Assembly (NCBI GenBank): GCA_037140375.1
Contig: JBAXER010000078.1
Coordinates: 1 to 12,666 of the forward strand
DNA: 12,666 nucleotides
Reading direction: 5' to 3'
Source: WLMZ01 sp037140375
GTDB lineage: Bacteria; Actinomycetota; Acidimicrobiia; Acidimicrobiales; Ilumatobacteraceae
The notes beneath the pieces are model-generated. The model was not told where the DNA came from, ran no database searches, and saw nothing but the letters and a program-made list of their open reading frames with translations. The translations under genes were made by a program, and so were the position numbers. Below, piece by piece: positions 12,623 to 12,666 of this stretch. Numbering within the stretch: position 1 is the stretch's first letter; every line of letters begins with the position of its first letter.

Positions 12623-12666
12623 CGGGCAGGTTGATCACGGTGGGTGATCGCCGCGGGGAGACCCGT
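12623..12666. other. Non-coding tail to window edge
   Basis: This stretch contains a GATCAC/GTGATC inverted repeat (12633-12638 and 12644-12649) and a purine-rich GGGGAG at 12655-12660. The latter could be a ribosome-binding site for a gene beginning beyond the window. No coding start can be supported. Confidence 0.25.

Noticed and set aside
12633..12649. GATCAC/GTGATC inverted repeat as an operator
   Set aside because: The arms are only six bases and the following gene is outside the window, so no role can be assigned.
1..12666. CRISPR array, tRNA, rRNA, insertion sequence or prophage
   Set aside because: No regularly spaced repeats of 25-40 bases, no cloverleaf or rRNA sequence, no transposase or integrase, and no terminal inverted repeats flanking genes were seen.

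Overview
The window reads as ordinary chromosomal core DNA from a high-GC Gram-positive bacterium. Codons are G/C-ending, and GTG and TTG starts occur beside ATG. The families present are strongly actinobacterial: WhiB, PdtaS-like sensor kinase, DUF3107, DUF4328, DUF4190 and a Get3/ArsA-like ATPase pair. The moderate GC and the mix of genes resemble Acidimicrobiia (Ilumatobacter-like) more than mycobacteria or streptomycetes. That placement is an inference from memory of gene families. I see no transposase, integrase, phage gene, tRNA, rRNA or CRISPR array.

Layout. (1) 2-2234: a truncated DUF4190 membrane protein runs convergently into a minus-strand pair, DUF4328 membrane protein then SixA-like histidine phosphatase. 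Divergent from that pair is a small cytoplasmic sulfite-oxidase-like molybdopterin protein. (2) 2235-2382: a convergent gap holding a perfect 20-bp hairpin followed by a G-quadruplex-type motif. (3) 2383-4328: a SufR-like winged-helix regulator with a C-terminal Cys-X12-Cys, divergent from an Mrp/ApbC P-loop protein with an N-terminal MIP18 domain. (4) 4329-6908: a repeat- and hairpin-rich gap, then DUF3107 and two translationally coupled ArsA/Get3-like ATPases. (5) 6909-8844: a leader with two short tandem arrays, a PdtaS-like histidine kinase, and a convergent whiB gene of WhiB1 type. (6) 9076-10712: a glycerophosphodiester phosphodiesterase convergent with a YegS/DagK-type lipid kinase, their stop codons sharing one CTAG. 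(7) 10793-12546: etfB-etfA, closed by a strong terminator.

How the genes may work together. Iron-sulfur and redox functions recur: a probable Fe-S-sensing regulator beside an Mrp-type Fe-S scaffold homologue, a 4Fe-4S WhiB protein, electron-transfer flavoprotein and a molybdenum-cofactor enzyme. Three successive ATPases of the Mrp/MinD/ArsA class (Mrp, ArsA-1, ArsA-2) form the core. The two ArsA proteins look like a heterodimer in which only the first keeps the signature lysine of the deviant Walker A loop. The kinase-WhiB convergent pair matches what I remember of pdtaS-whiB1 in Mycobacterium.

No clearly undescribed system is visible. The most interesting material is regulatory: competing hairpins before DUF3107, tandem arrays before the kinase, the hairpin plus G-quadruplex unit, palindromes between the regulator and mrp, a 28-bp compound dyad between whiB and the phosphodiesterase, and likely leaderless starts.
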